The notes under the pieces were generated by a model. The model had not been told where the DNA came from and made no database searches. It saw only the letters and a list, made by a program, of their open reading frames with translations. DNA of 64,000 bases, taken from assembly GCA_037968855.1 (NCBI GenBank), contig JBBKWH010000070.1:1-64000 (forward strand). The letters are read 5' to 3'. The stretch comes from JBBKWH01 sp037968855. Lineage in GTDB: Bacteria; Pseudomonadota; Gammaproteobacteria; Pseudomonadales; Moraxellaceae. The position numbers and the translations under genes are program-made. Each line of letters opens with the position of its first letter. Position 1 is the first letter of the stretch. This document shows positions 25,625 through 34,778 of this stretch, piece by piece.

Positions 25625-26662
25625 TTACTCATCTGCGGCAACCCTTAACACCACCTTGCCCACATGCTCACCGCCATCAAAATATTGATGCGCCGCAACC
25701 ACATCGGCCAGATCAAACACCCGATCAATCTGTGGCTTGATTTGACCCGATGCCAATCGCGGCCAGACCTGATCATGCAGCACTTGTGCAATTTTTGCTT
25801 TGTAGTGAGCATCACGCGCGCGTAGCGTTGATCCGGTATGGGTCAAACATTTGCTTAACATCAGCATCAAATCAACCGATTCGGCCTGACCATGCTGCAC
25901 ACCAATTTGCACAATCCGGCCAAACATCGCTGCGGCTTGATAGTTGCGATTGACGTAATCACCCGCAATCAAATCGACAATCACATCCGCACCTTGCCCA
26001 TCGGTCAGTGCTTTGACTCGACTGACAAAATCTTGCTCATGATAATTAATCGCCGCATCTGCTCCAATTTGTAATGCCGCTTGGCATTTATGATTCGAGC
26101 CAACCGTGGTCAATACCCGTGCGCCAAACGCTTTAGCCAGCATAATGGCCACCGAACCAATGCCCGACGTACCACCATGCACCAACACGGTTTCACCGGC
26201 TTTTAGCTGTCCTCGCTCAAACAGATTGACCCAGACGGTAAAAAACGTCTCTGGCAACGCAGCGGCCTCAATCATGCTCAATCCATCTGGGATCGGTAAC
26301 GCATTGACGGCAGGGACTACGCAATATTCGGCATAACCGCCGCCCGCCAACAAGGCACAGACCCGATCACCCAGCGCAAAGTCTTTGACGCTTGCACCCA
26401 TCGCCACCACTTCACCGGCGACTTCCAAACCCAAAATGGATGTCACACCATCTGGCGGTGGATAGTGTCCTTGTCGCTGCAACACATCGGGCCGATTGAT
26501 CCCCGCCGCATGGACGCGAATCAATAACTCATCGGCGTTTGGTGTCGGTACAGGATGCGCGGATCGTTGCAGTGCAGTCGCATCACCGGCGTGTGGCGCG
26601 GTGACGGCAGACATCTGTTGAGGGATAGTGGGTTGTGTGGTGGTGTGCGGATTAGTCGACAT
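25625..26662 (-). CDS. NAD(P)H quinone oxidoreductase, zinc-less MDR superfamily (PIG3 type)
   Basis: A 345-residue medium-chain reductase without catalytic zinc ligands. ELLIRVHAAGINRPDVLQRQGHYPPP and VLVHGGTSGIGSVAIMLAKAFGA (the NADPH-binding Rossmann turn) are typical of the PIG3/QOR2-type quinone oxidoreductases. The first 16 residues are Thr/Gln/Pro-rich and extra to the family, so an internal Met at about residue 17 (start near 26614) is a possible true start. It faces the YjbQ gene with 15 bp between the stops. Confidence 0.9.
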   Translation of the reverse strand: MSTNPHTTTQPTIPQQMSAVTAPHAGDATALQRSAHPVPTPNADELLIRVHAAGINRPDVLQRQGHYPPPDGVTSILGLEVAGEVVAMGASVKDFALGDRVCALLAGGGYAEYCVVPAVNALPIPDGLSMIEAAALPETFFTVWVNLFERGQLKAGETVLVHGGTSGIGSVAIMLAKAFGARVLTTVGSNHKCQAALQIGADAAINYHEQDFVSRVKALTDGQGADVIVDLIAGDYVNRNYQAAAMFGRIVQIGVQHGQAESVDLMLMLSKCLTHTGSTLRARDAHYKAKIAQVLHDQVWPRLASGQIKPQIDRVFDLADVVAAHQYFDGGEHVGKVVLRVAADE

Positions 26663-26743
26663 CAGAAGCTCGTCAGTGGCGATAAGTGCTTGAGCTTAAA
26701 ATCCTTAGCCAGCAATAAACAGCCGTGCTTGACTAGGCTTATG

Positions 26744-27580
26744 TCAGTGTTTTGCAATCCATTGGCGCAAACGCTGAAACAGCCCGCCGTGCCGATCAGT
26801 CTGCGTAGCCATTGGTTTGGACACAATGCCGACCATCACCCCAGCGTCTTCCCGCTGGCTGAGCAATTTGACGTCTATGCTTGGTTGATCTGGCAAATAA
26901 ATCGACGAGATACTGCCATCCAAATATAAAGCATCCTGACAGCCCAACTGATCACGAAACAACTGGGCAAAATCATAAAAATTAATCGGCTGCTGGCTAA
27001 TGACAAATACCAGATGCTGCGCATCAACACGGCCCACCCCATTACGAATGGTTTTGGATACCGACTGCCGATCAAAGGCTGGATGCAACTGCCCTTTGAT
27101 CACCAGCATCGGGCCAGACTGTGTGGCCCAATTCAGCGTCCGATTTTGATTTTGGTTTTGACGGGCAAAATCCTCACTTGAGGTGATCACTGCCTGACCG
27201 TGTCGATCAATGCCAAAAACACCGTTTGGCTTTAAAAAAAAGTTCCCCACCCCATCCGCCAGATTCAGCGGAAATCGAGTCTGTCCAGATTCGATGTAAA
27301 GGCCCACCGGCGCGCGATTAGGATGGTACATCCCAGCATTCATGGCAAAACGTAATGATTGACCCTGTTGCTGTAGATCCGCATCAATTCGCTCAAATCG
27401 GCGGTATAACCGTTGATCATCTTGCGCCCAAAATAAGCGTAGATCATCGTGGCGCAAGTCAACGCGCACCACTAGCACTGGCACGCCGTTGGCTTTGTGT
27501 TGCTCAACCGTGAATGCAGTGGCTGGCTGACAAAACAACCAAGCCATACAAATCACCAAGGCAATCCGGCAAGCAGACAT
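26744..27580 (-). CDS. Exported phosphodiester glycosidase-like protein (DUF2233)
   Basis: A 278-residue protein with a signal peptide (residues 1-22, ending TAF). FAMNAGMYHPNRAPVGLYIE, KPNGVFGIDRHG and the C-terminal ALYLDGSISSIY-type segment are the marks of the DUF2233/NAGPA (phosphodiester glycosidase) family. It is likely periplasmic and may cleave a phosphodiester-linked sugar. It starts 6 bp after hemH on the same strand, so the two are probably cotranscribed. Confidence 0.88.
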   Translation of the reverse strand: MSACRIALVICMAWLFCQPATAFTVEQHKANGVPVLVVRVDLRHDDLRLFWAQDDQRLYRRFERIDADLQQQGQSLRFAMNAGMYHPNRAPVGLYIESGQTRFPLNLADGVGNFFLKPNGVFGIDRHGQAVITSSEDFARQNQNQNRTLNWATQSGPMLVIKGQLHPAFDRQSVSKTIRNGVGRVDAQHLVFVISQQPINFYDFAQLFRDQLGCQDALYLDGSISSIYLPDQPSIDVKLLSQREDAGVMVGIVSKPMATQTDRHGGLFQRLRQWIAKH

Positions 27581-27585
27581 GCGCC

Positions 27586-28608
27586 TTACATCCAGCCATC
27601 CAACGTACCAAAAAATCCTTGCACCAACGGCTTGGCCAAGCGTTCTAGCAATTCAATATGCGCCTCATCCATATTCAGCGCAGGGATATAGCCATACTGC
27701 TGACCACCGGCATGTATAAAGGTCTCGCGGTTTTCAATCGCCAACTCCTCCAACGTCTCCAAACAATCAGCACTAAACGCCGGACTCACCACTTGCACCG
27801 ACTTAACACCCGCCTCACCCCACGCCTGCAAGGTGGCATCGGTATACGGCTTGACCCACTCTTGCTTGCCAAAACGTGACTGAAAACTAATCTGCCACTG
27901 ATCCTCACGCAAGCCCAACGCCTGTGCCAACTGCGCCGCCGTACAATGGCAACGCTTGGGATAGGGATCGCCCTTATCGGCATAAGGCTGTGGAATGCCA
28001 TGAAACGACATCAGCAATTTATCGGGTACGCCATGCTCGGCCTGATAACGTCGCACACTATCGGATAACGCCTTGATATAGGCCGGATGGGCAAAATAAT
28101 CCTTTAGCAAAGTCACCGATGGCAAATTACGCTGGGTCTTCATCCATGCGCTGACTGCATCAAACACCGCTGCATTTGAGGTCGCCGAATACTGCGGGAA
28201 CAATGGCAACACCACAAAATGCTCGACACCCTGCGCACGCAACGCATCCATGGTGGCCGGAATCGATGGATTACCGTAGCTCATGACCGGATGCACCGAA
28301 ACCCGCCCTGCGCCAAACTGCCCTTGTAATAGCGCACCCAACTGCTCGCACTGACCCTTGAGAATCAAGCGCATTGGCGAATCACCATCTTGCCAAATGC
28401 TGGCATAGTTATGCGCCACTCGTTTTTTGCGCAGCGGAATCACAAACACGTTCAGGATCACCGCCCACACAAACTGCGGAATCTCAATCACCCGTGGATC
28501 GGACAAAAACTGGCGTAAATAACGCGCCACCGCATCCGGCGTCGCAGCGTCTGGCGTGCCCAAATTGGCCAACAACACCGCAACTTCTGGGGATTTTTCA
28601 GGACGCAT
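27586..28608 (-). CDS. hemH: Ferrochelatase
   Basis: Inserts Fe2+ into protoporphyrin IX, the last step of heme synthesis. The start at 28608 (MRPEKSPEVAVLLANLGTPD) has GAGGAG five bases upstream; a GTG two codons earlier is less well placed. The catalytic His is in MSFHGIPQ, and the conserved SPAFSADCLETLEEL near the C-terminus holds the acidic metal pathway residues. At 340 residues it is of normal length. A DUF2233 gene follows immediately. Confidence 0.96.
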   Translation of the reverse strand: MRPEKSPEVAVLLANLGTPDAATPDAVARYLRQFLSDPRVIEIPQFVWAVILNVFVIPLRKKRVAHNYASIWQDGDSPMRLILKGQCEQLGALLQGQFGAGRVSVHPVMSYGNPSIPATMDALRAQGVEHFVVLPLFPQYSATSNAAVFDAVSAWMKTQRNLPSVTLLKDYFAHPAYIKALSDSVRRYQAEHGVPDKLLMSFHGIPQPYADKGDPYPKRCHCTAAQLAQALGLREDQWQISFQSRFGKQEWVKPYTDATLQAWGEAGVKSVQVVSPAFSADCLETLEELAIENRETFIHAGGQQYGYIPALNMDEAHIELLERLAKPLVQGFFGTLDGWM

Positions 28609-28722
28609 CCTCACTCCTCGGCCAATGCCGTCATCAAAGGGATAAACGCGCTAACGCTAGCAGAATTCCATCCGCAATGCGCGTGCAACACCTACAACAA
28701 CACGTGAGCAAGCCTGCTTTTT

Positions 28723-28755
28723 CAGCAAAAAAAACCCTGTCAATGGACAGGGGTT
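28723..28755 (-). terminator. Rho-independent terminator of the DUF4062 gene
   Basis: On the minus strand AACCCCTGTC, four bases and GACAGGGTT are followed by a run of eight T in total. It lies about 60 bp after the stop at 28815 and before hemH, so hemH is transcribed separately. Confidence 0.85.
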
Positions 28756-28814
28756 GTGAGCAAACGATCCGTGTTTAATCCAACTTTATTCAACAATATC
28801 AAAAACCTCTGGCC

Positions 28815-29840
28815 TTATGCACCAGACTGTAAGCGTTGCTTGGCCAGCAGGCGCGCCAACTGACGCTCACCAATCGCCGATAGCTCCCACAATACCCGCT
28901 GACGATCATCACGACCAACCGGCACAATCCAACCGTTGTGCTTGAGCTGCATCTTGATGGTGTGCATGGCGCGCACATTGATCTGACTCCGTGCGACTGC
29001 ATGCGCACGCGGCATCACGTCACGTACATCCGGCAAGGCGGAGCCATTGAGATAATCATTCATCACACGGGCAAAGTTTTCTTCTGGCGCACCTGGACTA
29101 AAGCCTGGTCCAAGCACCATCAACAAATCATTCCAACGCATATTGCGCTGTGGCCGTAGCTCACGAAAATTACCGTCTTGATAAGCATGTACTTTGTAAT
29201 CAAACGAAAATTCTTCTTCACCCTGCACTTGCGGCATTTCAAGGCCACCATCGGCAACGGGGGAGTTGTTGCGGGTGTTTTCAAGATTAATTAGTTTTTG
29301 GCGCAGTTGTTCGTTTTCGTCCTGCAATTGCTGGATCTGTGCTTGATTGGGTCTAATCCAGCCTTGCGCGGGATAACGATTGACAAATTGCGGCATGGCA
29401 TGGCGAATGGCCATCTCTAAATCACGCAAATCACGATAGGTGACAATCATCTCGCGTTCGCGCTGCAACTGCCGACGAAAGTCTTGAAACTTGATCCGAC
29501 CATCTTGGGTTGACTCTTGCAGCTCGGCCGGACGGTTATCCGGTGACTCATGCAACAACACCAAAATCGGTTTTTGCTTGGTCACGGCGTAAATGTATTC
29601 AAGATGCAAATAACTCACACCAGATGCCGACAGCTCACCATAGCGGCTACCCAACATCAAAATAAAGTAATCACAATCATCAATTTGACGACGCGCAAAA
29701 GCGGTCGTTAGCGGTGTGCGATGCTCAAGACCCCACGAAAAAAAGCCTTGGCTAACCAGTGTTTGAGCCAACACTGTACGCTCGGACTGCATATCTGCAC
29801 CCGTGGTACTTATAAACACGTGATAGCGTTTGTCGATCAT
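28815..29840 (-). CDS. DUF4062 (TIR-like) domain protein with coiled coil
   Basis: A 341-residue protein. The start at 29840 (MIDKRYHVFISTTGADM) is taken over 29942 because the domain begins there. Residues 1-100 are the DUF4062 fold, related to TIR/SEFIR-type sequences: YHVFISTTGADMQSER, CDYFILMLGSRYGE and the PILVLLHE strand. A coiled coil follows (about 170-195, QIQQLQDENEQLRQKLINLE), then a C-terminal domain (about 215-341, MRWNDLLMVLGPGFSPGA and KHNGWIVPV) that I do not recognise. Known TIR domains can be NADases or signalling scaffolds; no catalytic Glu can be assigned with confidence. It is downstream of murI with its own terminator. Confidence 0.8.
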   Translation of the reverse strand: MIDKRYHVFISTTGADMQSERTVLAQTLVSQGFFSWGLEHRTPLTTAFARRQIDDCDYFILMLGSRYGELSASGVSYLHLEYIYAVTKQKPILVLLHESPDNRPAELQESTQDGRIKFQDFRRQLQREREMIVTYRDLRDLEMAIRHAMPQFVNRYPAQGWIRPNQAQIQQLQDENEQLRQKLINLENTRNNSPVADGGLEMPQVQGEEEFSFDYKVHAYQDGNFRELRPQRNMRWNDLLMVLGPGFSPGAPEENFARVMNDYLNGSALPDVRDVMPRAHAVARSQINVRAMHTIKMQLKHNGWIVPVGRDDRQRVLWELSAIGERQLARLLAKQRLQSGA

Positions 29841-29966
29841 GACCCTGCTCTCCTGTGCATCAGGACATGAATATCCGATGCCATTGGCCCACTGTCCATT
29901 GGGCTGTTTTGGGAGTGTACAAGCGGCTTTGGCCCGCTGCAATACAAACCACTCACACGATTCAAC

Positions 29967-30902
29967 CTAGCGTCTGGGCAATGCCAAACTTAAAATGAAT
30001 GACCCTTCAACAAATAATGATACAACCGTTTGCGCAGCAGATAGCGATCCAGTCGTGTAAATTTCTAACCGCCCTGGCAACTCAACCGCACCAGCCAATG
30101 ATGACGTGAGAGCAACGGTTGATTGCGACTGATCTACTGGACAATCTAAGCCACGCTGCTGTAGCACACGGCCTGTCTGCCTTGCCACTGCTGCCCCTGA
30201 GTCAACCAACGTGAATTGATCGGCAAATACCTGCCTAATCGCATCACGCAAAAACGGATAGTGAGTACAGCCTAATACCAATTGGTCTACACCCGCATTG
30301 GCCAAGGGCGATAACACTCGATTCAATTCTGCCAAGCACTCAGCACTACACTGTAATCCCTGTTCAACAAAAGGCACCAACTGCGGGCTAACTGCGGTCA
30401 ACACCTCAACTTGAGCCGGTGTGGCCACCTCTTTAATCACATCTTGTAACAATGTTCCGCGCAGTGTACCGGGCGTGGCCAGCACACCAATCCGACCCGT
30501 CCGAGTGGCAGCAACCGCGGGCTTGACCGCAGGTACCAGACCAATAATCGGAAAGCCATCGCCATAATGCTGACGCAATGTTGTCAAACTAAAAGCAGAG
30601 GCAGTGTTGCATGCCACCACCACAGCTTTACAGCCCGACTGATACAACCAATCGACCGCCTGCGCGGTCAGGGTACGAATCTCATCGTCCGACTTGCCGC
30701 CATACGGCACGTTGGCGGTATCAGCCAAATAACGAATCGATTCGTGCGGCAAATGCGCCTGAATCTCACGCACCACAGACAGCCCGCCCATGCCCGAATC
30801 AAACACACCAATCGGCGCACTACATCGTGTGTGCATCTGCCAACTGGTCATTTTTGGATCAGCATTCAACACCGCATGGCGTAAAGGTAAAGAGTCAGCC
30901 AT
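29967..30902 (-). CDS. murI: Glutamate racemase
   Basis: Makes D-glutamate for peptidoglycan. APIGVFDSGMGGLSVVREI, the first catalytic Cys in VVACNTASAF and the second in LGCTHYPFL are all present. At 311 residues it is slightly long. The first ~28 residues before APIGVFDSG are not conserved, and no strong ribosome-binding site marks the start at 30902, so a shorter form is possible. It begins 6 bp after the DUF1285 gene stop, suggesting cotranscription. Confidence 0.94.
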   Translation of the reverse strand: MADSLPLRHAVLNADPKMTSWQMHTRCSAPIGVFDSGMGGLSVVREIQAHLPHESIRYLADTANVPYGGKSDDEIRTLTAQAVDWLYQSGCKAVVVACNTASAFSLTTLRQHYGDGFPIIGLVPAVKPAVAATRTGRIGVLATPGTLRGTLLQDVIKEVATPAQVEVLTAVSPQLVPFVEQGLQCSAECLAELNRVLSPLANAGVDQLVLGCTHYPFLRDAIRQVFADQFTLVDSGAAVARQTGRVLQQRGLDCPVDQSQSTVALTSSLAGAVELPGRLEIYTTGSLSAAQTVVSLFVEGSFILSLALPRR

Positions 30903-30908
30903 CTTGCA

Positions 30909-31514
30909 TCAGCCAAGTGCATTGAGACAAAAAACATGCGAACCACTACCAAGCTGAACCTGCATGCCATCCTCGCTCCACTGCCCCAACTCAAGCAGGT
31001 GATAAAACGCATTGCGATGAATCAGCGCATCCAAGTTGCGCCGAATGCGCACATAAGGCCGCTGCTCGCCTTGATAATCACGGATCTCAATCGGATGCTC
31101 GGCATCAATCCGCACGGTATCGCCGGTTTTGGTTTGGCAATACAACCATGTTAGCCCGTCGTCGTCGGTCACTTGATCCATGGATACCACCAATAACGGC
31201 ACGTCTTCTACCGTAATGCCAATCTTTTCGACCGGTGTCTTCAAAAAATAACGGTCGTCTTCACGCCAGAGCACGGTTGCAAACAGATCAACCAATGACT
31301 GCCGAGTCATGCGCGTGCCTTCATGAAACCACTCACCTGCGGCATCAATGCGTAAATCCATCTCGCCACAATACGCTGGGTTCCATTTTTCCAGTGGTGG
31401 CGCACCGCGCTTAGGGTTTTGGCTTGCCTCTGCCAGTAATCGACCCAAGCCGTTTGGCGTGCCTTGCAGCATATTTTGTGCTGCTGTATTCGGTTCGTCT
31501 GAGCCTTGTGACAT
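30909..31514 (-). CDS. DUF1285 domain-containing protein
   Basis: A 201-residue protein of the DUF1285 family, a two-subdomain beta-rich fold of unknown function. The start at 31514 (MSQGSDEP) is chosen because the extra 41 residues of the longer frame would cross the promoter region of the divergent etf-QO. Family marks are CGEMDLRIDAAGEWFHEGT, REDDRYFLKTPVEKIGI and RRNLDALIHRNAFYHL. It heads the DUF1285-murI pair. Confidence 0.88.
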   Translation of the reverse strand: MSQGSDEPNTAAQNMLQGTPNGLGRLLAEASQNPKRGAPPLEKWNPAYCGEMDLRIDAAGEWFHEGTRMTRQSLVDLFATVLWREDDRYFLKTPVEKIGITVEDVPLLVVSMDQVTDDDGLTWLYCQTKTGDTVRIDAEHPIEIRDYQGEQRPYVRIRRNLDALIHRNAFYHLLELGQWSEDGMQVQLGSGSHVFCLNALG

Positions 31515-31707
31515 CACAACTATCCCGTATGACATTAAAATTGAACGACTAGGCCAATTAAACTTCACGGCTAATTGGCGTAAATCTAGCATTGATTCTA
31601 TACTACGCCGCATTTCTGGCGTATCTGCGTATTGCAACGCCTCGGCCGCACCTTGTTTGCACCTAATTTGTGCAGCAGGATGCCACCTTCAGAATGAGGA
31701 GTCCTTC

Positions 31708-33369
31708 ATGGAACACATCGAACGCGAAGCGATGGAGTTTGACGTTGTGATTGTTGGCGGTGGCCCTTCGGGTCTGGCCGCAGCAATCCGTCTGCGTCAA
31801 CTGGCTATCGAAAACAACATGCCCGACCTATCGGTGTGTCTGGTTGAAAAAGGCTCCGAAGTCGGCGCACACATTCTATCTGGCGCAGTCATCGAGACCC
31901 GTGCGCTAGACGAACTGCTGCCAAACTGGAAAGAAGAAGGCGCACCACTGACCGTGCCTGCGACCGAAGACCGCATCTACATGCTGACCTCGCCAACCAA
32001 AGCGATCAAGCTACCTGATTTCCTTGTCCCAAAATCCATGCACAACGAAGGCAACTATGTTGTCTCGCTGGGCAACGTGGTGCGCTGGCTCAACACCAAA
32101 GCAGAAGAACTGGAAGTCACCGTATTCCCTGGTTTTGCTGCTGACGACATCTTGTACAACGATGACGGCTCGGTCAAAGGGATTGTGACCGGCGACATGG
32201 GTGTGAGTCGTGAAGGCGAGCAAAAGCATAGCTTTACTGCTGGCTACGAATTGCACGCCAAATACACCCTATTTGCCGAAGGCTGCCGTGGTCACTTAGG
32301 CAAACGCCTGATGAGCCGCTTTGACCTGAACAAAGACGCCGATCCACAGCACTACGGTATCGGCATCAAAGAACTGTGGCAAATCGACCCTGCCAAGCAC
32401 CAACCGGGTTTGGTCTTGCACGGTTCAGGCTGGCCATTGACCGAAACCGGCTCAACTGGCGGCTGGTGGTTATACCATGCCGAAAACGGCGAAGTAACCC
32501 TCGGCATGATCGTCGACCTGTCATACAAAAACCCGTACATGTCACCTTTTGATGAGATGCAGCGCTGGAAGCATCACCCGATCATCAAAGAGTATCTAGA
32601 CGGTGGTAAGCGTCTGTCTTACGGCGCTCGTGCAGTCATTAAAGGTGGCATCAACTCGCTACCAAAACTCACCTTCCCAGGTGGTTGCTTGATTGGTGAT
32701 GACGCAGGCTTTTTGAACTTTGCCAAGATCAAAGGCACGCACACCGCCATGAAGTCTGGCATGTTGTGCGCCGAAGCCGTATTTGAAGCAATCAAAGCGG
32801 GTCGCGCTAGCGATGAAGTCACCGCTTACACCGAAAAGTTCGAGAACTCGTGGCTGCATGAAGAACTGCACAAAGCACGTAACTTCGGTTCGGCCATGCA
32901 CCGTATGGGCACCCTGATGGGTGGCGGCTTTAACTGGTTGGATCAAAATGTGCTTGGCGGTAAAATGCCGCTGACTATTCGTGATAACACACCAGACTAC
33001 AAGTGCTTGGATTTGGCCTCGTTGTCGTTTAAACCGACCTATCCAAAACCAGATGGCAAAATCAGCTTCGACAAACTGTCGTCGGTGTTTGTATCCAACA
33101 CCAACCACGAAGAAGATCAGCCGATTCACTTAAAGCTGCGTGATGCGTCTGTGCCGATCAGCAAAAACTTGCCGCTCTATGCCGAACCTGCGCGTCTGTA
33201 TTGCCCAGCCGGTGTCTACGAAGTGGTGTCTGACGCTGAAGGCGCACGCTTTGTGATCAATGCGCAAAACTGCGTCCATTGCAAAACCTGCGACATTAAA
33301 GACCCAGCTCAGAACATTACGTGGGTGACGCCAGAAGGCGGCGGTGGTCCAAACTATCCAAACATGTAA
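31708..33369 (+). CDS. etfD: Electron transfer flavoprotein-ubiquinone oxidoreductase
   Basis: Passes electrons from ETF (fatty acid and amino acid oxidation) to ubiquinone at the inner membrane. The start at 31708 has GAGGAG upstream; the frame is open to 31348, but that extension overlaps the DUF1285 gene. The 553-residue protein has the FAD motif VVIVGGGPSGLAAAIRL, and its C-terminal [4Fe-4S] ligands are the Cys in YCPAGVY and the three in CVHCKTC. Length and order of domains match the human and Acinetobacter proteins. A strong terminator follows. Confidence 0.96.
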   Translation: MEHIEREAMEFDVVIVGGGPSGLAAAIRLRQLAIENNMPDLSVCLVEKGSEVGAHILSGAVIETRALDELLPNWKEEGAPLTVPATEDRIYMLTSPTKAIKLPDFLVPKSMHNEGNYVVSLGNVVRWLNTKAEELEVTVFPGFAADDILYNDDGSVKGIVTGDMGVSREGEQKHSFTAGYELHAKYTLFAEGCRGHLGKRLMSRFDLNKDADPQHYGIGIKELWQIDPAKHQPGLVLHGSGWPLTETGSTGGWWLYHAENGEVTLGMIVDLSYKNPYMSPFDEMQRWKHHPIIKEYLDGGKRLSYGARAVIKGGINSLPKLTFPGGCLIGDDAGFLNFAKIKGTHTAMKSGMLCAEAVFEAIKAGRASDEVTAYTEKFENSWLHEELHKARNFGSAMHRMGTLMGGGFNWLDQNVLGGKMPLTIRDNTPDYKCLDLASLSFKPTYPKPDGKISFDKLSSVFVSNTNHEEDQPIHLKLRDASVPISKNLPLYAEPARLYCPAGVYEVVSDAEGARFVINAQNCVHCKTCDIKDPAQNITWVTPEGGGGPNYPNM

Positions 33370-33390
33370 TCGATCAGTGTATCGATAAAC

Positions 33391-33419
33391 AAAAAAGACC
33401 GCTTCTGCGGTCTTTTTTT
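33391..33419. terminator. Bidirectional terminator after etf-QO
   Basis: AAAAAAGACCGC (33391-33402), loop TTCT and GCGGTCTTTTTT form a perfect stem with A-run and T-run. It serves etf-QO and possibly also the convergent OmpW-like gene. Confidence 0.9.
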
Positions 33420-33466
33420 ATCTGTGGCATTTAGTGCATCTAGCATAACCTATCAGCCACAATCCA

Positions 33467-34069
33467 TTAACACTTATAAGACGCGCTTAAACTAACAACA
33501 GTTGGATCAACTTTTAATGTACCTGCGCTAGCACCATTTATAGTCAAATCACTCTCGATACTAATATAGCGCAGATCTAAGGCCACGCCCCATGGACTAT
33601 TAGGATATTGATACCCGACACCCGCCAAGGCCGAAAAACCAAAACTATCGTCACCTTTGAGTGTTGCCCCCTTGAGTTTTTCATCAAACACAAAGGTGTA
33701 ATTTAAGCCTGCGTCCACACAAGGTGTCAGTCCAGAGACCGTCGCAAAGTTATACTTCGCCGAGAAGGTAGGCGGCAGATGCTTAAACGATCCAATAGTA
33801 TTGCATGCCACACTTTCAATGTCATGGGTAAAAGGCACGGCTAGCAATAGCTCTCCAATGACGTTGGGCATCAACTCATATTCGATAGAGCCGGTTAAGT
33901 TCATTTCATCACTGACATCGATATTCAGATCCGAAGAGACATCAGGACGCACCTGACTCGCCCCTACTTTAAACATCCATAGCGATGCATATGCACTCAT
34001 GGCACAGACAGCAACAGTCATGAGCGCAACCCACATTGAAAAACGAAACCGCTGATTAAAAATATCCAT
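33467..34069 (-). CDS. OmpW-family outer membrane protein
   Basis: A 200-residue protein with an N-terminal hydrophobic signal ending AYA and an eight-stranded barrel pattern. The start at 34069 (MDIFNQRF) is preferred because AGGG precedes it by seven bases. SLWMFKVGASQVRPD at the mature N-terminus and the ending VVSLSASYKC resemble OmpW, whose terminal strand normally ends in Phe. Here the last residue is Cys, which is unusual. Segments such as LTPCVDAGLNYTFVFDE are typical of the family. OmpW proteins form a channel for hydrophobic compounds. A palindrome lies just upstream at 34096-34124. Confidence 0.85.
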   Translation of the reverse strand: MDIFNQRFRFSMWVALMTVAVCAMSAYASLWMFKVGASQVRPDVSSDLNIDVSDEMNLTGSIEYELMPNVIGELLLAVPFTHDIESVACNTIGSFKHLPPTFSAKYNFATVSGLTPCVDAGLNYTFVFDEKLKGATLKGDDSFGFSALAGVGYQYPNSPWGVALDLRYISIESDLTINGASAGTLKVDPTVVSLSASYKC

Positions 34070-34095
34070 TTTTTTCCCTATCCTTAGAAAAAAAT

Positions 34096-34124
34096 GAATC
34101 ATTATTTTTTCATCATAATGATTC
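34096..34124. promoter_or_regulatory. Perfect 10-bp inverted repeat (Fur-like operator?) upstream of OmpW-like gene
   Basis: GAATCATTAT (34096-34105) and ATAATGATTC (34115-34124) flank nine bases. The half sites resemble the AATGAT/ATCATT units of Fur boxes, but the spacing differs from the 19-bp consensus. The element lies 27 bp upstream of the start at 34069, where it could overlap the promoter. Regulator unproven. Confidence 0.45.
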
Positions 34125-34293
34125 TAGTCGTGGTTTCAAACCATCTAAACAGCACGCTAAACCTTTTTTGTCCTTAGCTCAAGCGATTATTGACTCAACG
34201 TTAAATAGTGTAGATATCCTAAATGCCAGCCAAACAAACATCGATATTTCTCATCAAATAAAAACCAACCAATCGCTTACGATATAAATAAAA

Positions 34294-34551
34294 CTAAACA
34301 TATTTTTTGCGAATTAAAAAAACATACACCAACTGACCCGCCTCATGCTGCTGGCGTTGCTCAAGCAACTCATGACCCAAGTGTAGACAAAATTTTGGAA
34401 TATCCCGCGTGGTGGATGGATCGGTGGCGCGTACCTCTAAGGTCTGCGCAGGCTGGGCGCGGCGCACCGCCTGATGCACCATCATCAAGGGTTCTGGGCA
34501 CATTAATCCGGTGGTATCCACCTGTAACAACGGCAAATCAATCGAAGACAT
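34294..34551 (-). CDS. tusA: Sulfurtransferase TusA family protein
   Basis: An 85-residue sulfur carrier. The persulfide-forming Cys18 is in LMCPEPLMMVHQAVR and is followed by the family segment DPSTTRDIPKFCLHLGHELL. It relays sulfur for tRNA 2-thiouridine and other pathways, and MnmC encoded at 21.2 kb modifies the same wobble base. The length is normal. It is divergent from corC. Confidence 0.93.
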   Translation of the reverse strand: MSSIDLPLLQVDTTGLMCPEPLMMVHQAVRRAQPAQTLEVRATDPSTTRDIPKFCLHLGHELLEQRQQHEAGQLVYVFLIRKKYV

Positions 34552-34778
34552 CTCTTACACACTATCGGCCAACAGATCCGCCATCATAGACAATCTGGTG
34601 CAGTGCCCCAAGTCGGATGTCGTCGTTTTTACCCTTGGCGATACTTAATATTGCGCTGACTTGGCATGCAAACCAATGAGCAGTTGATGGCGAAGCAGTC
34701 ATGCAGTCCCCCGCTGGCTGCGCTATGATCAACAGATGATGTGTGGAGGACGCTCCACCAAGAACGAGAGTGAGTCAA

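Noticed and set aside
31348..31707. N-terminal extension of etf-QO by 120 residues
   Set aside because: It overlaps the divergent DUF1285 gene and its promoter. The conserved start MEHIEREAMEFD with GAGGAG upstream lies at 31708.
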